A stretch of 64,000 nucleotides of DNA. Source: Gammaproteobacteria bacterium (GTDB lineage: Bacteria; Pseudomonadota; Gammaproteobacteria; Ga0077536). The translations under genes were made by a program, and so were the position numbers. Shown piece after piece: positions 37,936 to 46,551 of the stretch (positions within the stretch are counted from its first letter, which is position 1; each line of letters begins with the position of its first letter). The DNA is taken from contig SHZM01000002.1 in NCBI GenBank assembly GCA_009692265.1, positions 33,074 to 97,073 of the forward strand, in the 5' to 3' direction. The notes beneath the pieces were generated by a model. The model had not been told where the DNA came from. It saw only the letters and a list, made by a program, of their open reading frames with translations, and searched no databases.

Positions 37936-39552
37936 GTGCTAGAAATTCGCCAGCGGCGCAGGCTCGAAGCAGGGGCGGGGTATTTGTGGAAGGCGTTACG
38001 CTATTTCAACCTCTATCGGCTGGTGATCGCCGGGCTTTTCACCCTGCTTGGGGGCCTTAAGCGTTTGCCGCCAACCTTCACCGAATTCGACATCCAACTT
38101 CTCACGGTGTCGGCTGCAATCTATCTGAGCGCCGCGATAGGGTTGCAGGTGATAATTGAGCGGCGTCGGTCAACCCCGACCATGGTGCGGAATGGCCAGG
38201 TTGTGCTCGATGTTGCCGCGCTAACCTTGTTTATGCACGCCAGCGGCGGCGCCGCTGGTGGCTTCGGCATTTTACTGGTCGTCGCTGTCGCTGGCGCCTG
38301 CTTAGTGGCGGCTTGGCACGCGTCCTTACTTTTCGCCGCGCTGGCGAGTCTGTCGGTGCTCATCGAAACGGTGTTCGGTAGCCTCTATCTCGCGTATTCG
38401 GCCGCGAGTTACACCCAGGCCGGTCTGCTCGGTGCCGCCCTTTTCGCAACCGCGGTTCTTGCCTCCGTGCTCGCAGAGCAGGCGCGCAAAAGCGAAATGT
38501 TGGCCGAAGAGCGCGCGGTGGCGCTCGAGCAGATGTCGCAGCTTAATGAACATATCGTGCAACGGTTGCGCGCTGGGATTATCGTGCTTGATGCCGAGTT
38601 ACGCCCGGTTCTCGTAAATGCGGCGGCGGCGCATTTAGTGGAGCAGACCCATAAACACGCTGAGCATCCAAAGACTTCAATCGAAGGCGTTATCGCAACT
38701 GCCTTTTACCGCTGGCAGGCTAGTGGTGAAAATCGAAAAACACCGTGGACCTTGGAATCCGGTGCGGAGGTTACCGTGTCGTTCACCCAGCTAGGGCGCG
38801 ACACGGTTGGCAATATTTTGGTGTTCATCGAGGACGCGGCCGAGATGCAACAGCGCGCACAGCAATTGAAGCTAGCTTCATTAGGTCGTCTTACGGCGAG
38901 TATTGCGCACGAAATCCGGAATCCGCTCAGCGCGATTAGCCATGCGGGACAACTACTGGTCGAATCACCCGCCTTGAACGAAGGAGACCGCCGCTTGACT
39001 CAGATTGTTATTGAGCACGCGGGGCGGGTGAACGAAATCATCAAGAACGTGATGATGATAGGGCGCCGCGAGAATGCGATTGCAGAGAGTTTTGCACTTA
39101 GACCTTGGCTGGACGATTTCATCCGCGAGCTGCGCGAACGTCATGCGTTAAGTGAAGATGAGATAGCGACAGAATGGGCTAAGGGTGATCTAGCGGTACG
39201 CATGGATCGCAGTCAGCTAAACCAAGTGTTATGGAACCTGTGCGAGAACGGATTGAGGTATAGTCGATGGCAGCCGAAGCTGCGCCTGGCCTGTGGCCTT
39301 TCGCAGGACGGGGGGCGTCCGTTTCTCGAAATAGTGGATTCTGGACCAGGCATGCCCGCGACAGTCGCCGAGCATATCTTTGAGCCGTTTTTTACCGGCG
39401 AAGCCACGGGGACGGGGCTTGGTTTATTTATTGCGCGTGAATTATGTGAAGCCAATCAGGCGTCACTGACCTTGCTCGATCATGGACAGCAGGGATGTCG
39501 ATTCAGACTTTTATTTGCGCATCCAGACCGACAACAATTAAGCGTTATGTGA
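37936..39552 (+). CDS. pilS: Sensor histidine kinase PilS
   Basis: Membrane sensor (538 residues from this start) of the PilS/PilR pair that controls pilin transcription. Six or so hydrophobic segments (about residues 25-185) are followed by a PAS-like domain (205-310), a HisKA box IAHEIRNPLSAISHAGQ with H325, and an HATPase domain with LWNLCENGLRYS and GTGLGLFIARELCEAN. The GTG at 37936, 13 bases after the PP0621 stop, was chosen; the frame stays open upstream inside that gene. Confidence 0.92.
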   Translation: MLEIRQRRRLEAGAGYLWKALRYFNLYRLVIAGLFTLLGGLKRLPPTFTEFDIQLLTVSAAIYLSAAIGLQVIIERRRSTPTMVRNGQVVLDVAALTLFMHASGGAAGGFGILLVVAVAGACLVAAWHASLLFAALASLSVLIETVFGSLYLAYSAASYTQAGLLGAALFATAVLASVLAEQARKSEMLAEERAVALEQMSQLNEHIVQRLRAGIIVLDAELRPVLVNAAAAHLVEQTHKHAEHPKTSIEGVIATAFYRWQASGENRKTPWTLESGAEVTVSFTQLGRDTVGNILVFIEDAAEMQQRAQQLKLASLGRLTASIAHEIRNPLSAISHAGQLLVESPALNEGDRRLTQIVIEHAGRVNEIIKNVMMIGRRENAIAESFALRPWLDDFIRELRERHALSEDEIATEWAKGDLAVRMDRSQLNQVLWNLCENGLRYSRWQPKLRLACGLSQDGGRPFLEIVDSGPGMPATVAEHIFEPFFTGEATGTGLGLFIARELCEANQASLTLLDHGQQGCRFRLLFAHPDRQQLSVM

Positions 39553-39553
39553 G

Positions 39554-40891
39554 ATGAAACACCAGGCCCTGATCGTCGATGATGAACCAGCGATCCGAGA
39601 GTTGGTCGCGATCACTTTGCGGCGCATGGGCATCGATTGCATGGCGGCCGCGAGCGTGAGCGAGGCGAAGGGGGCCCTGCGCGAACAGGCATTCGATCTC
39701 TGTTTGACCGATATGCGGCTGCCCGACGGCAATGGACTGGGGTTGATCGCGCATATTCAACAGCGCTACCCGCGGCTGCCGGTCGCGATGATTACCGCCC
39801 ACGGCAATATGGAATCCGCGATTCAGGCGCTAAAGGCAGGTGCCTTCGATTTTGTTAACAAGCCCGTTGACATCAATGATCTCAGAAATCTGGTCGCGCA
39901 GGCGCTTAAGGCAGGAGAACTAAAGCTCGATGCCGTCGCGCCGCCGAACTCGCCAGAGTTGATCGGACGATCCGGGGCGATTCAACAACTACATGAAACA
40001 ATCGCGAAGGTCGCGCGCAGCCAGGCTCCCGTGTACATCAGTGGCGAATCGGGAAGCGGCAAGGAACTCGTTGCCCGGCTGATTCACGTACAAGGGCCGC
40101 GCACCAACCAACCCTTTATTCCGGTGAATTGCGGGGCAATTCCGCACGAGCTGATCGAAAGCGAATTGTTTGGACACCTTAAAGGAAGTTTTACTGGCGC
40201 GGTTGCCAATAAGGTGGGTCTTTTCCAGGCGGCCAACGGCGGTACCTTGTTTTTGGACGAGGTGGCCGATTTACCGTTGTTGATGCAAGTGAAACTATTG
40301 CGCGCAATTCAAGAGAAGCGCGTACGCAAGGTAGGCGCTCCTCAAGAAGAGACGGTCGACTGTCGAATATTATCGGCAACGCACAAAGATCTGGCGGAGC
40401 TCGTGGACGCGGGTACCTTCCGCCAGGATCTCTATTACCGAATCAATGTGATCGAACTAAAAGTGCCACCCCTGCGCGCGCGCGGGGACGATATCCTATT
40501 GTTGGCGGAACATGTCGTAACACGCCTAGCGGCGCAGGCGAACGGCGTGGCGTTTACCTTGTCAGATGCTGCGCGTACCGCGCTGCTGACCTACCGCTTT
40601 CCAGGCAACGTGAGGGAGCTCGAAAATATTCTAGAGCGCGCAGTAACACTCTGTGATGGCACGTGCATTGAACCCAGTGACCTGCGATTACCAGTGCTCA
40701 GCGATGCCGAGCGCCAACGCGATCCCAACGACGACACTGGCGAGCTGCAACTGTATCTGGACAACGTGGAACGTAAACGGATCCTGGATGCCCTTGAGAA
40801 AACACGCTGGAACAAGACTCAGGCCGCAAAGCAGCTCGGGATCAGTTTTCGCGCACTGCGCTATCGTCTGGAGAAACTCGGCATCGAATGA
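39554..40891 (+). CDS. pilR: Sigma-54-dependent response regulator PilR
   Basis: Activator (445 residues) with a receiver domain (phospho-acceptor D53 in LTDMRLPDG), an AAA+ sigma-54 interaction domain (Walker A GESGSGKE, sigma-54 contact loop GSFTGA, Walker B GGTLFLDEV) and a C-terminal Fis-type helix-turn-helix (WNKTQAAKQLGISFRALRY). It starts one base after pilS. A sigma-54-type promoter lies upstream of pilA, the expected target. Confidence 0.96.
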   Translation: MKHQALIVDDEPAIRELVAITLRRMGIDCMAAASVSEAKGALREQAFDLCLTDMRLPDGNGLGLIAHIQQRYPRLPVAMITAHGNMESAIQALKAGAFDFVNKPVDINDLRNLVAQALKAGELKLDAVAPPNSPELIGRSGAIQQLHETIAKVARSQAPVYISGESGSGKELVARLIHVQGPRTNQPFIPVNCGAIPHELIESELFGHLKGSFTGAVANKVGLFQAANGGTLFLDEVADLPLLMQVKLLRAIQEKRVRKVGAPQEETVDCRILSATHKDLAELVDAGTFRQDLYYRINVIELKVPPLRARGDDILLLAEHVVTRLAAQANGVAFTLSDAARTALLTYRFPGNVRELENILERAVTLCDGTCIEPSDLRLPVLSDAERQRDPNDDTGELQLYLDNVERKRILDALEKTRWNKTQAAKQLGISFRALRYRLEKLGIE

Positions 40892-40925
40892 ATCAAGCAG
40901 ACCTGCGCTGGAACTGACGATTTCC

Positions 40926-40966
40926 GTCACTTTGTGACTTTCCATCGGGCGACAAATCGATGGAAA
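40926..40966. promoter_or_regulatory. Two palindromes upstream of pilA (possible PilR sites / pilR 3' hairpin)
   Basis: GTCACtttGTGAC (40926-40938) is immediately followed by the perfect 9-bp inverted repeat TTTCCATCG / CGATGGAAA (40939-40947 and 40958-40966). They lie about 105-145 bases upstream of the predicted pilA start of transcription, the usual distance for a sigma-54 enhancer. The second could instead be the 3' hairpin of the pilSR mRNA, but no T tract follows. Confidence 0.45.
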
Positions 40967-41045
40967 TCGACGCTGTATTGCGATTTCGACCGTCATCTGC
41001 TGCCAAATTGAGGCAGGCGCCACAGAATAGCCGTGACAAATGACT

Positions 41046-41061
41046 TGGCATGCTTGATGCT
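41046..41061 (+). promoter_or_regulatory. Sigma-54 promoter of pilA
   Basis: TGGCATGCTTGATGCT has the invariant GG (41047-41048) and GC (41059-41060) exactly ten bases apart, matching the -24/-12 pattern TGGCAC-N5-TTGCA. Transcription should begin near 41072, giving a leader of about 107 bases before the pilA ATG. The 286-base gap between pilR and pilA contains no gene. Confidence 0.75.
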
Positions 41062-41178
41062 CCCTTTATACAGTAACGCGCTGCCGGGTCCTGCTCGACG
41101 GTGTCGGAATCCAAGGCTGGCGCCTTCACCCAGAGCGCGGCCCAGAAGTAACTTTAAAGGTCTAATAGGAGATTTAAC

Positions 41179-41619
41179 ATGCAGAAAATGCAAAAGGGTT
41201 TTACCCTCATCGAATTGATGATCGTAGTGGCGATTATCGGCATCTTGGCCGCAGTCGCGGTTCCGGCTTACCAGGACTACACCATCCGTGCAAAAGTCAC
41301 TGAAGGCTTAAGCTTGGCCTCTAATGGTAAGGTTTCGGTGTCGGAATACTTTCAGTCGAGAGGCGCTATGCCGACCGACAACACGCTAGCAGGGATGTCG
41401 CTCTCAACTTCTATCATTGGCAACAATGTAAAAACCGTTGAAGTCACAAGCGATCCTGTTGACGGCGCCATTCATATTACCTACTCGGGTGATCCAATCG
41501 AGGATTCGATACTCATTTTGGTCCCGAGAACCAGCGCTGGCTCGATCGCCTGGAGCTGCTCGGGCACGGGCACCGCCAACTTAGAAAATAAATACCGCCC
41601 GTCTACTTGCCGCGGCTAA
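41179..41619 (+). CDS. pilA: Major type IVa pilin PilA
   Basis: Prepilin of 146 residues. A six-residue leader plus glycine (MQKMQKG) is cut by PilD before F8, and the mature N-terminus [20 protein letters not shown] carries the Glu5 needed for methylation and assembly. A C-terminal disulfide loop is bounded by cysteines in WSCSG and PSTC, two residues from the end. The strong AGGAGA ribosome-binding site and the following terminator suggest high expression as a single gene under PilR and sigma-54. Confidence 0.96.
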   Translation: MQKMQKGFTLIELMIVVAIIGILAAVAVPAYQDYTIRAKVTEGLSLASNGKVSVSEYFQSRGAMPTDNTLAGMSLSTSIIGNNVKTVEVTSDPVDGAIHITYSGDPIEDSILILVPRTSAGSIAWSCSGTGTANLENKYRPSTCRG

Positions 41620-41645
41620 CTCAAGCAGCTGTTTGAACAAAGAAG

Positions 41646-41677
41646 ACGCTACGGCTCTTGCCGTGGCGTTTTTTTTT
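41646..41677 (+). terminator. Rho-independent terminator after pilA
   Basis: A 10-bp stem with one T-G wobble (ACGCTACGGC / GCCGTGGCGT, 41646-41655 and 41660-41669) with the loop TCTT is followed by a run of T up to 41677. It lies 27 bases after the pilA stop and should isolate the abundant pilin mRNA from the next gene. Confidence 0.9.
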
Positions 41678-41705
41678 GGTGCGGCTGCTCACCCGAAAGT
41701 GGTCC

Positions 41706-43610
41706 ATGTTCACTGCTAGTCCTCGCCGGTTTTTTTTCGCGCTATGCCTACTAGGCACTGCGGCGTACTTGCCGGGTCTCGACGGTGGTTTCGCGTTCGA
41801 CGATTACCCAAACATCGTCGAGAATCCAGCGTTGCGTCCGGACGTGGTCTCCTTCAATACATTGGCTTCGGCAGCGCTTTCATCGGATTCGGGACCATTG
41901 AGGCGACCATTGGCATCCTTGTCGTTTCTGGCGAATTATCATTTTTTCGGTATCGGGCCGAAGTCGTTTAAGGTCGTCAACCTGCTCATCCACCTTTGCA
42001 ACGGATGGTTAATTTATTTGTTGCTCACTCGGCTGATGCCGAAGTTTCTTTCCGACCTTGCGCAAGCATCGGCCCTGGCTGGTTTCTGTGCGTTGATTTG
42101 GACGCTACATCCGGTAAACCTTACCGCTGTGTTGTTTGTCGTCCAACGGATGACGAGTCTGGCCGCGATGTTCACCTTACTCGCACTGTTGTGCTACAGC
42201 GCTGCAAGACAGTCGGCCATCTCACAACCCTTTGATTCAAACCTAGGCCTTTGGACTGGCGTGGGAATATTTGCCGTGCTGGGCCTTGCGACTAAAGAAA
42301 ATGCAGTTCTATTGCCACTGTATGCCTTGATGATTGAAGTCACCGTGTTCAAATTTCGCGGTTCTACATGGATCAAGCCGGCCTATGTGAGCGCTCTCGT
42401 TGTCGGCGTTAGTTGTGTGGTTTATCTGCTTGGACCCTATGGATACTTCGATGCGACCTACAGTGCGCGTCCTTTTACGGCGAGTGAACGGCTACTCACT
42501 GAGCTGAGAATTCTCGTTTTCTATCTGGGACAAATTATATTTCCGAACCCGGTAAACATGGTGTTGCTCCACGGGAACTGGACCCTGTCGACAGGGTTAT
42601 TTCAACCGGCGGTCACGGCCGGTGCTGCCGCATTCTGGAGTGTGGCGATTGGTACCGCGCTTGCGACCGCTAGCCGTTTTCCGGTGGTGTTGTTTGGGGT
42701 CGGCTGGTACTTGGTGGGGCACGTATTGGAGTCGACGTATATTCCGTTAGAACTGATTTACGAACATCGTAATTACCTACCGATGCTAGGTCCGGTGTGT
42801 TTGGTGTGTGTTGGGGTAGCGTGCGCTACTGAAGCCATGCCATCTCATAGAACGCTCCTGGCCGGAAGTGCCATTACGATTTTGGCGGTGATGACCACTT
42901 ACCGCGCATGGCAATGGAGTGACTCGTTCACCCTTGCGTTTACCGAGGCGCGGCACAATCCGGAGTCGGCGCGTGCGCGCATGGAATATGCTCGCGTGAA
43001 TTTTCGCCGTTTCATGGTCGAGAAACGACCGGAGCTTCTGGTGACAACACGCGAAGAATTGCACGCCGCGATTAAATACGGCGATCAAGATTTTCACCCT
43101 TTGGTGTCGCTTGTTAACAGTTATTTGATAGCCAATGCGCCGGTTCCCGAGAGGATCCTGCTGTCCTTGCAACAGGAGATGCGGACCGCAAATCCCGCAC
43201 TAAGCTGGCAGGACGGTGTCATTACATTAATAAGATGCCAGATTCTCCGAACCTGTCCCGCGAATCCAACAACAGTGTTACGCGTCACTGCCGCAGCGTT
43301 TGACAATCCACGGTTGCAGCCGGCAGAGAAAGCGGAAATCCTCGAATGGCTAGCGCTGTATTACACGAATGTGATGGGTGATGCGGTTGCGGCGGCCAGG
43401 GCGATTCACGACGCGGTCGAAATCCAACCGAATGACTGGAACTATCGACTGCGGTGGGCTGAAATACTGGCTACCCAGCAGGCATGGAGGGAGGCACGTC
43501 GAGAAGTCCGGCGTGTCACACTGGCGCTGACAAAATTCGATTACTACCTCAAACCAACACAAGTGGCGCGCCTCGAGACGCTTCGTGCAAAACTGGCCTT
43601 GCTCGAATAA
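41706..43610 (+). CDS. Polytopic GT-C-like membrane protein with TPR-like C-terminus (first of a tandem pair)
   Basis: A 634-residue protein. About 400 residues carry many hydrophobic segments and an early lumenal-type acidic motif (GGFAFDDYPNIVENPAL), followed by GPLRRPLASLSFLANYH, WTLHPVNLTAVLFVVQRM and ESTYIPLELIYEHRNYLP. The soluble C-terminal third looks helical and TPR-like. This organisation resembles the TMTC/PMT-type GT-C glycosyltransferases, which use a lipid-linked donor outside the cytoplasm. The ATG at 41706 lies after the pilA terminator. Donor and acceptor are unknown; the pilin is an obvious candidate acceptor by location only. Confidence 0.7.
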   Translation: MFTASPRRFFFALCLLGTAAYLPGLDGGFAFDDYPNIVENPALRPDVVSFNTLASAALSSDSGPLRRPLASLSFLANYHFFGIGPKSFKVVNLLIHLCNGWLIYLLLTRLMPKFLSDLAQASALAGFCALIWTLHPVNLTAVLFVVQRMTSLAAMFTLLALLCYSAARQSAISQPFDSNLGLWTGVGIFAVLGLATKENAVLLPLYALMIEVTVFKFRGSTWIKPAYVSALVVGVSCVVYLLGPYGYFDATYSARPFTASERLLTELRILVFYLGQIIFPNPVNMVLLHGNWTLSTGLFQPAVTAGAAAFWSVAIGTALATASRFPVVLFGVGWYLVGHVLESTYIPLELIYEHRNYLPMLGPVCLVCVGVACATEAMPSHRTLLAGSAITILAVMTTYRAWQWSDSFTLAFTEARHNPESARARMEYARVNFRRFMVEKRPELLVTTREELHAAIKYGDQDFHPLVSLVNSYLIANAPVPERILLSLQQEMRTANPALSWQDGVITLIRCQILRTCPANPTTVLRVTAAAFDNPRLQPAEKAEILEWLALYYTNVMGDAVAAARAIHDAVEIQPNDWNYRLRWAEILATQQAWREARREVRRVTLALTKFDYYLKPTQVARLETLRAKLALLE

Positions 43611-43614
43611 GCGC

Positions 43615-45495
43615 GTGGCTCACCGTCGGAACGACTTTATCACCTTAGGAAGCGCGCTTGTGTTGTTTTTTCTGGTCATCGGCGTTTACTCAGTGGGAAT
43701 TGGTGGTCCGTTGGTATTTGACGACTATGGGACCATTCAACCGCTGCTTAATCTAGGCTTAGTTCCCCACGATTGGCGTGCTTACGTGATAAGTCCGACT
43801 GGACCGTTGGGTCGCCCAATTTCGATGTTGAGCTTTCTGGCAAATCTTCACTGGACTGGAGATAAGCTTTGGCTGTGGAAACTGACGAATATCACGCTCC
43901 ATTGCGTTATCGGCCTGTTGCTTCTGGGAGTCGGGCGGCGGTTATTTCTAATCGCGAACCCGGGATCGCCTCGGGATGCCGAGATCTTCGCTTTTATCAC
44001 AATGGCGCTATGGCTTTTGCATCCCCTTCATCCAAGCACGGTGCTCTATACGGTACAACGGATGACCCAGTTGTCAGCCTTATTCACCGTGGCGGGTATT
44101 CTCGCGTATCTCATTGCGAGGACGCGGAAGGTTGATAATTTCGCCACGCGCGCGTTGCTGTGGGGAAGTTGTTTGGTGTGCTTGCCCCTGGCCGCGTTAA
44201 GCAAGGAATCCGGCCTGCTCTTACCAGCCTACCTCGCAGTGTTGGAGCTTACAGTGTTACATGAGGTGGGTTTGCCTGGCGTGCGCCGGCACTCGCGAGT
44301 GCTCTTACTTTTTTTTCTCGTCGTGCCGGTTGCTATAGGTGGAAGTTATCTCGCGACTCATTTCAGTGAGGCGATCTTGCAACCCCATTTACGGCGTGGG
44401 TTCTCGCTCTGGGAACGCTTGCTGACTGAAAGCAGGGTGGTAATTCACTATCTCGGTTTAATCATTGCTCCGAGCCGTCGAGCGCTGGGGTTTTTTCACG
44501 ATGACATCACCTTATCAACCGGATTACTCGCTCCGTTGAGTACGCTCGGCGCGATTATCGGCCTCGCATCCCTACTAGTAGGGGGCTGGTGGCTAAGGTT
44601 CCGCCTCCCTCTCGTGAGCTGCGGGATTTTATGGTTCTTTGCCGGGCATCTGATGGAGTCGACCATTATTCCGTTGGAACTAATGTTTGAGCATCGAAAT
44701 TATCTTCCGTCCTTTGGCATCATTGTGTCCTTGGTCGGCGCAATGACACTTTCAAGCATCGCACCTCTACGACGGCTTAGAACAACTATCGCGATCGCGG
44801 TTCTGACTCTTTTTACGGCGGTAACGTATTCGATTACACGCGACTGGCGCGATGAGCTTAGCTTGTATACCGCGGGGATCGAGGCACATCCGCGCTCACC
44901 AATAGCCTCCTCGCAACTAGCCGAATTCTATACAGTGAAGAAGCGGTACTCCGATGCTTTGACTACTCTGGCAGCAATCCCCGATACCGGAGCCACTATT
45001 CAGCGGTGGTACATCGCGTGCAAACGCGACGGGAGGATACCCGACAATACTTTCGACGTCGCAGTACTTGCACTCGAGAATTCGCTATCAACTTACTCTG
45101 TAAGCGGGATGGTTGAGCTTGCCAACCTGGGACTCGATGATCACTGTAGATTTCAGCATGAGCAGTTTCTTGAATTACTTGATGGCGCACTGGCCCTCCC
45201 CATGCGGCTCAAGGACAATCGCCAAAAGCTTCTCCTTTATGCCGCGCATTTTGAATGGAAGTTAAAGCGATTTGATTCCGCAATTGAACGACTGGAGCGG
45301 CTTCGAGAACTCATCCCCGAAGAACCAGTTCCATTGTTATTAATGAGCGAATGGCTTCTTGAGGTTGGCGATATAACCCGAGGTAGACAGTCATTGCGAC
45401 ACGCCGAGCACTTGGCTGCGAAGTCGCGGAAGGATTATTCAAAAACACTTCAGAGCGTTCGCGATCTTTATAGCGCGAAAGGCACAAAGTCGTAG
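43615..45495 (+). CDS. Polytopic GT-C-like membrane protein with TPR-like C-terminus (second of a tandem pair)
   Basis: A 626-residue paralogue of the preceding protein. Aligned segments are GGPLVFDDYGTIQ, GPLGRPISMLSFLANLH, WLLHPLHPSTVLYTVQRM, LSKESGLLLPAYLAVLELTV and ESTIIPLELMFEHRNYLP, followed by a helical TPR-like C-terminus. The GTG start lies four bases after the upstream stop, so the two are co-translated. Divergence along the whole length implies an old duplication. An acidic FDDY motif near the first extracytoplasmic loop is kept in both copies, as expected for a GT-C catalytic acid, but activity is inferred. Confidence 0.68.
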   Translation: MAHRRNDFITLGSALVLFFLVIGVYSVGIGGPLVFDDYGTIQPLLNLGLVPHDWRAYVISPTGPLGRPISMLSFLANLHWTGDKLWLWKLTNITLHCVIGLLLLGVGRRLFLIANPGSPRDAEIFAFITMALWLLHPLHPSTVLYTVQRMTQLSALFTVAGILAYLIARTRKVDNFATRALLWGSCLVCLPLAALSKESGLLLPAYLAVLELTVLHEVGLPGVRRHSRVLLLFFLVVPVAIGGSYLATHFSEAILQPHLRRGFSLWERLLTESRVVIHYLGLIIAPSRRALGFFHDDITLSTGLLAPLSTLGAIIGLASLLVGGWWLRFRLPLVSCGILWFFAGHLMESTIIPLELMFEHRNYLPSFGIIVSLVGAMTLSSIAPLRRLRTTIAIAVLTLFTAVTYSITRDWRDELSLYTAGIEAHPRSPIASSQLAEFYTVKKRYSDALTTLAAIPDTGATIQRWYIACKRDGRIPDNTFDVAVLALENSLSTYSVSGMVELANLGLDDHCRFQHEQFLELLDGALALPMRLKDNRQKLLLYAAHFEWKLKRFDSAIERLERLRELIPEEPVPLLLMSEWLLEVGDITRGRQSLRHAEHLAAKSRKDYSKTLQSVRDLYSAKGTKS

Positions 45496-45519
45496 ATAAA
45501 AGAAGCCGTTGCGTATTTT

Positions 45520-46452
45520 CTAGTCTCGATCCCGCTCAATTCGGCGACGTTCAAAATCGGCTTCTTTGTAATGCAAGGAAGATATCAACTCCCCGAGGAC
45601 GCCGATTAGGAAAGTCAGCATGCACGACATATACAACAGCGCGCTCATATTCGTAAAACGATGATGAGCGATAAAGGTATACCCGTAGTACCCGCTCGCC
45701 AATAGAAATAATCCAACGCTGAGCGGAAGGAATAACCGCATTGGTGAGAACAAGGTTCCGATCTTCATGATGATCATCAAAAACCGCAGACCGTCGTGTA
45801 GCAACCGAATATGACTTTTCCCGGCACGTTGCTTGGCGCGAATTGGCACATAGGCAACGGGTAGGCCAGACCGGAAAAAGGCCATCGTGCTGGTCGCGGG
45901 ATACGAAAATCCATTTGGAAGCAGGTATAGAAATCGTTTGAAATGCCGAGCTCGCACGGCGCGAAACCCGGAAGTCAAATCGTCGATTCGGCTTCCAGTC
46001 ATGTAACTCGCGAGGCGATTATAAATGCGATTGGCGAGTCGTCGCGCAAGCGAGGCATGGGTATTCCAGGCGCGAGCCCCTACCGCCATCTCGTACCCTT
46101 CTTCGATTTTCTGGAGTAGTTGCGTGATGTCGTCGGGATCGTGCTGGCCGTCGGCATCCATGAACAACAAAACGTCGCCCCTCGCGTGGCGTGCGCCCGA
46201 TTTGATCGCCGCGCCATTGCCCATTGAATAGGGGTGTCGCAGTCGGGTAACTTCAAAACGCGCACAGATTGTCGCAGTCTCATCGGTACTGCCATCGTCA
46301 ACGACGACTATTTCTGCAGCAGGAAAGGCCGCTCGCAGGTTTGGAAGTAGTTGGGCGAGGCCGTCGGCTTCGTTCTTCGCGGGCAGGACGATGCTTAATT
46401 TTTCATTCGAGCGGGGGTTACCAGTGAGGGCGATCAATTCCTGCACAACCAT
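45520..46452 (-). CDS. Family 2 glycosyltransferase with C-terminal membrane anchor (DPM1/GtrB-like)
   Basis: A 310-residue GT2 enzyme. The nucleotide-sugar fold carries LSIVLPAKNEADGL, IVVVDDGSTDET and the DXD-like FMDADGQHDP. Two hydrophobic segments near the C-terminus (about 240-290) anchor it to the membrane. Proteins of this layout charge polyprenyl phosphate with a sugar, which would supply the lipid-linked donor that GT-C enzymes such as the two neighbours need. A GGAGG ribosome-binding site supports the ATG. It is convergent with the GT-C pair. Confidence 0.85.
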   Translation of the reverse strand: MVVQELIALTGNPRSNEKLSIVLPAKNEADGLAQLLPNLRAAFPAAEIVVVDDGSTDETATICARFEVTRLRHPYSMGNGAAIKSGARHARGDVLLFMDADGQHDPDDITQLLQKIEEGYEMAVGARAWNTHASLARRLANRIYNRLASYMTGSRIDDLTSGFRAVRARHFKRFLYLLPNGFSYPATSTMAFFRSGLPVAYVPIRAKQRAGKSHIRLLHDGLRFLMIIMKIGTLFSPMRLFLPLSVGLFLLASGYYGYTFIAHHRFTNMSALLYMSCMLTFLIGVLGELISSLHYKEADFERRRIERDRD

Positions 46453-46551
46453 GCGGTAGGCCTCCGAATAAGCGAAACGTTACTTGAGCCAGATAGCAGA
46501 GTGCTCGATGCTGTATTGTGCCCCTTGGGCTGCAATAGCGGGAGAAGAAAA

